Assembly: GCA_023052935.1 (NCBI GenBank)
Contig: CM041292.1
Location: 116,184,936 to 116,248,935 of the forward strand
Direction: 5' to 3'
Origin: Piezodorus guildinii
Lineage: Eukaryota > Arthropoda > Insecta > Hemiptera > Pentatomidae
DNA: 64,000 nucleotides
In this document: one piece after another, positions 60,510 to 64,000 of the stretch
Layout of the letters: every line of letters begins with the position of its first letter
Numbering within the stretch: position 1 is the stretch's first letter
Position numbers and translations under genes: made by a program
Notes under the pieces: model-generated
The model's database searches: none
What the model was told of the DNA's origin: nothing
The model's input: only the letters and a program-made list of their open reading frames with translations

Positions 60510-61929
60510 TAAATAATTTTGTAATTCCGCGAATTTTCCAGCAATCCTTCTTAAAAATTCCACCTTGGCACATTCCCTCGATTGATATTAATTATAAATT
60601 CCGTCATTATTCGAGAGAAAGTAGCACCATAAAAAAATACTTTTATGAATTCTTAGAAAGATATACAGGATATACTATTGTTTTTACTGATGGGTCGAAA
60701 AGCGCCAATAGTGTTGGATCCGCAGCAATAGTTGATGATTTCTCGGTTCAAACTAGCCTTCCGCCTGAATGTAGTTCCTTTACAGCTGAGCTAACTGCGA
60801 TATACCTGGGACTTAGGGAAGCTTATTACAGAGAGGGTAAAACTGACATTGTTCTCTTCACTGACTCATTGAGCTCTTTACTTTTCCTGAAGAACGTGTA
60901 TACAACACATCCCATCGGTATTCTCATTCTGCAATTTGTTTACATGTTAAATTGGTCAAATAGATCAATTCTATTTGTTTGGATCCCAAGCCACGCAGGA
61001 ATATATGGCAATTGTCAAGCAGATGAGGCGGCGAAGGCGGCGTCGTTGGTTCCTCCGTCCGATTGCTTGGACACTCCACATAATGATCTCTATAGGCTTA
61101 TAAAATTATTAATCATGGACAAATGGCAGTTTAATTGGACTAAAGAAAGGGATAATAAACTCAGGGAAAAAAGAAACAGTATTTCCGTGGAAATCATCTG
61201 TACAAAACATTAGAAGAGAGGAAGTAATATTAACAAGACTCAGAATAGGACACTCACGACTAACGCACCAACATTTACTGACTAGAACACCAAGACTTTA
61301 CTGTGAACAGTGTAACGTACCAATCACTATAAAACACTTACTGACAGACTGCAGGCAACTGATAAGGTGTCGACCTTCCATATCATTTGAATACTCTATT
61401 AAATGACAACAGTACACACATCCCACATTTATTTGATCATTTAAAAAGAAATAAATTATATGAATCCATCTAATGCCCCGAAGTATACTGATTTTTATTT
61501 TATCATGAATAATTTATGCTTAATATTTTGATTTTTTCTTCCAGTTGTATTTTTATTGCAATTAAATTATGTTTATCACTCAATTAATTAACCTTCTCCA
61601 TATTCCTACCTACCTTTCATACCTACCTTCTCAATCTATATAACTATGAACTGTTATTGGTAATATATTTGAAATAGCAATATTTTACGTCGGCAAACAT
61701 CACCTATGTTGTGGATTGCCTGTATCAATAAAATAAATAAATAAATATGTAATTATTTCCTTTAGAAAATAATTATATTTCTAAATTGCGTTTATTAAGG
61801 GATTGGGTGTTCATTAGATAAATCAAATAGGAGATTTAGATATAACTAATTGATGAAATACTAATGTGTAAGAAAATCAATTTTGTAAAAAATGTCCTTT
61901 AGTACTTTTTGGAAATTAACGTCTCAATT
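60249..61929. mobile_element. MITE family Y, interrupted copy (middle layer)
   Basis: Left end AATTAAGACGTTGATTTTCA, right end TTGGAAATTAACGTCTCAATT. TAA flanks both sides (60245-60247 and 61930-61932), as a 3-bp target duplication would. A LINE splits it after TAAATATG. Confidence 0.85.
60457..61741 (+). mobile_element. 5'-truncated LINE with RNase H domain (inner layer)
   Basis: Flanked by TAAATATG at 60449-60456 and 61742-61749. After a run of 50 T, the frame from about 60523 gives an RNase H domain: TIVFTDGSKSANSVGSAAIV, SSFTAELTAIYLGL, VLFTDSLSSL and FVWIPSHAGIYGNCQADEAA. After a frameshift near 61180 come REEVILTRLRIGHSRLTH and CEQCNV...HLLTDC, the usual C-terminal zinc-knuckle-like part. 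The 3' tail is (aaat)n. The RT is missing. Confidence 0.85.
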
Positions 61930-62099
61930 TAATATACAATAGTTACATTATTTAATCTAAATCATATGTTTCTAACGAAAATGAAATCACGTTTTATTAA
62001 AATCAACTTGAAATTTTTTTTTTAATTTAAGTATAGTTAATAGTTTTTAAATAAATTTTAGCAGTCGGGGTAAGTGAAAGTCGTGTGTTGCCCGCACCA

Positions 62100-63030
62100 G
62101 ATTTTTTATTTTTATCACATTAAAAAATCGAAATATAAGGCATTATTCGTACAACTCAATTTAAACTGATTCTCTTAGAGAATAATTGTCGCGAAATGAA
62201 TGATAATAAGAAAAAAATAGTTTTAGTTCACGCGCTCATTTTTCGAAAGAAATAAAAGTTCTATCCAAATACTAAAGCGCATATTCAGAAAAGGAACTAG
62301 GAGCGGATCCAGAGGGTTTCTATTATTATCTTGAAATATTTTCTGATTGGGATGAAGATTGGGTTTGTGACGAATCTTTCTCGAGAAAAATGTTAATACA
62401 GATAAAAATGGCAAAAAATATAAACCCAAATTTTCGGTTGAAGTTCTAATGACCTCTTAAATGATGGTTGTTCTGAACTATTGATTTTATTATTCGTTTT
62501 AATCATAACTTGCGTTTCAATGACGTTTTAGAAATTAACTTATGATATGATCTCTAACGTAAGGCTTACAACATTGCAATGTAACATTAGTACATGATGT
62601 TATATGAGCCCCTCAAATTCGATCGTTGCACTTTCACAATACAAAGTTATAACTAACACAATAACTGATGTACCTGATGCACAAAAATTATGTGCAACCC
62701 GTTCGAAAACTAGTATTATTTGCAGATATACTAGTGCGTACCAATGTTTCGTTAAGTTATGCAACAGGCAAATACGGGCAAAATATTGACCGCAATAAAA
62801 ATAACTAATTTCATAGCAACCATAGATAGTAGGCATTAACTGTATAATAAAATTCACAGATATGAGAGACCAAGTCCATTGTAAGCCTACACGATCGTTC
62901 AGTATTGCGGGTTCTGTATAGCCTGCCGTGTCCATTACTAACATAAATAGAATATTTATGAAAATCTGGTGGATATATAACCGAGATAAATAAAACAAAA
63001 ATCAAGACTAAATAAATAAATACTTCCTCT
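62100..63030. other. Intergenic with an unexplained 132-codon open stretch
   Basis: The minus stretch 62998-62600 is open for 132 codons in AT-rich DNA but has no domain or motif I know. Its composition (I, L, Y, C rich) could be chance or a transposon piece. Confidence 0.3.
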
Positions 63031-63034
63031 ATGA

Positions 63035-63540
63035 ATGAATGAAAAGTAATTTTTATTCTGGGCCACTTAGTCCCCTAAGAATAAAGTACAATGAACTTAA
63101 CAACTGAAATTGGTCTGGCTTCATTTATTGCATGATTGTATAATCAACTAGTAATTATAAAATAATATAAAGAAAAAATAAATAACAAATACAAATGAAA
63201 TAGATAACAAATTGAATGAATTTAGTTGTAGAGAGAGAAATCAAGATAAATAACATTTGTGCCGAAGATTGATTTTTAAGGAAGTGGATAACTTTACAGA
63301 GGGAGATGGGTAAAAACACAGTTGATAAAGTACTTTTCAAAGGAAGGGATCTATGAGAGGGTATACATAAATTGGTAGGTTCAGAGCTTGCGTTTAGGAT
63401 ATGCACAGAAGAGTGTGGAGTAAAGAAGACAAGAATATAGGAAGGTTTCCTGGTTTTTAAGGATTGGGATAAGAAGGTATCATGTAGGTATTTTCTTGGG
63501 GATTCAGGATAGAGCCACCCTAGAACAGAATACAAATGAA
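63035..63540 (-). mobile_element. CR1/L2-like C-terminal fragment and 3' UTR, reverse
   Basis: The minus frame has WLYPESPRKYLHDTFL, HSSVHILNASSEPTNLCIPS and RSLPLKSTLSTV. The 3' end reads ggcccagaataaaaa. Same family as 7690 and 55690. Confidence 0.75.
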
Positions 63541-63699
63541 AAATGTGTGACTGGGGTGCTGCACATAAATATTATAAAGCTATTCATCAATATTTGCATT
63601 GCACTTGCCCCAAGTAGCAAAACTCAAAGCTAAAGTTTATTTTTAAAATAAAAAATATATTCACTTCTGCATAATATATGAACACTCATTCGAAAATGT

Positions 63700-64000
63700 T
63701 ACTTAATAATAATAAAACTTTATTCTGGGACTATTTCCCTTAAGAATAACAGAAATGAAAAGTATATATTGATATATATGTCTGGTCAAGAAAACAATAA
63801 AATTAATTTTTATTTACATATGTGCAAAAAAGATAAATTAAACACTACCTAGACTTATATACATTCATGTACAAACAGTATGGATAATAAATACACAAGA
63901 AAAAAAAAAAAAAAAAAAAGGAAAGAAAGAAGAGAAATCTCCTAAAGGCTACTGATAGGGTTGAGGGAATTATAAACAAAAAAAAACAAAAACAACTAAT
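63700..64000 (-). mobile_element. CR1/L2-like 3' end, reverse, running off the window
   Basis: aaaactttattctgggactatttcccttaagaataac, then gtctggtc, is the inverse 3' end of the same family. The rest continues beyond 64000. Confidence 0.55.

Larger units (their letters stand above)
59530..62080 (-). repeat. Repeat family X, outer layer of a three-level nest
   Basis: Ends ctttcacttacc at 59530-59541 and ggtaagtgaaag at 62069-62080, then tcgtgtgttgcccgcaccag. Family X sequence occupies 59530-60248 and 61930-62080. MITE family Y splits it. Confidence 0.85.

Overview
The window is AT-rich nuclear DNA of an animal, most likely an arthropod. It has GT-AG introns of 0.1 to 6 kb, a PIWI-clade Argonaute, tRNA-derived SINEs and a dense mixture of Jockey, CR1/L2, RTE and R2-like non-LTR retrotransposons, Tc1/mariner elements and MITEs. 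I cannot fix the order or species. There is no bacterial, plasmid, phage or CRISPR signal.

Three host genes are visible. (1) Plus strand, about 2.3-21.8 kb: the DH-PH and C-terminal part of a PLEKHG-type Rho guanine-nucleotide exchange factor, in eleven exons whose splice phases all agree. Its upstream exons are not recognised and may lie outside the window. The last exon has three single-base frame breaks at or near short base runs. (2) Plus strand, 27.2-29.7 kb: a full-length, intronless PIWI-clade gene with RG-rich N-terminus, PAZ, MID and PIWI domains, an intact DEDH tetrad and one single-base frame break. (3) Minus strand, 45.5-34.8 kb: a complete four-exon BTB-BACK protein of 417 aa with a divergent PHR-like C-terminus, and possibly one more 5' exon near 46.9 kb.

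Most of the rest is mobile DNA. The introns of gene 1 hold a hAT MITE with a perfect 8-bp target duplication, an R2-like retrotransposon fossil, several copies of an ~0.8-kb repeat (family X), a pair of related repeats (family Z) and a fossil of an unclassified arthropod repeat protein. The introns of gene 3 hold a Tc1 element, Jockey pieces, four SINE insertions and a 382-bp tandem duplication. From 46 to 64 kb no host gene is seen. That stretch is a graveyard of CR1/L2, RTE and Jockey pieces, SINEs, a foldback element and a three-level nest (LINE inside MITE family Y inside family X).

Separate signals worth following are hammerhead-ribozyme-like cores in inverted terminal repeats that resemble Penelope-like elements, a 32-nt SINE insertion with 15-bp target duplications, and a 43-bp GC-rich minisatellite inside a piggyBac-like MITE. 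The PIWI gene in this repeat-rich region is notable because its family silences such elements, but nothing here shows that this locus acts on these copies.
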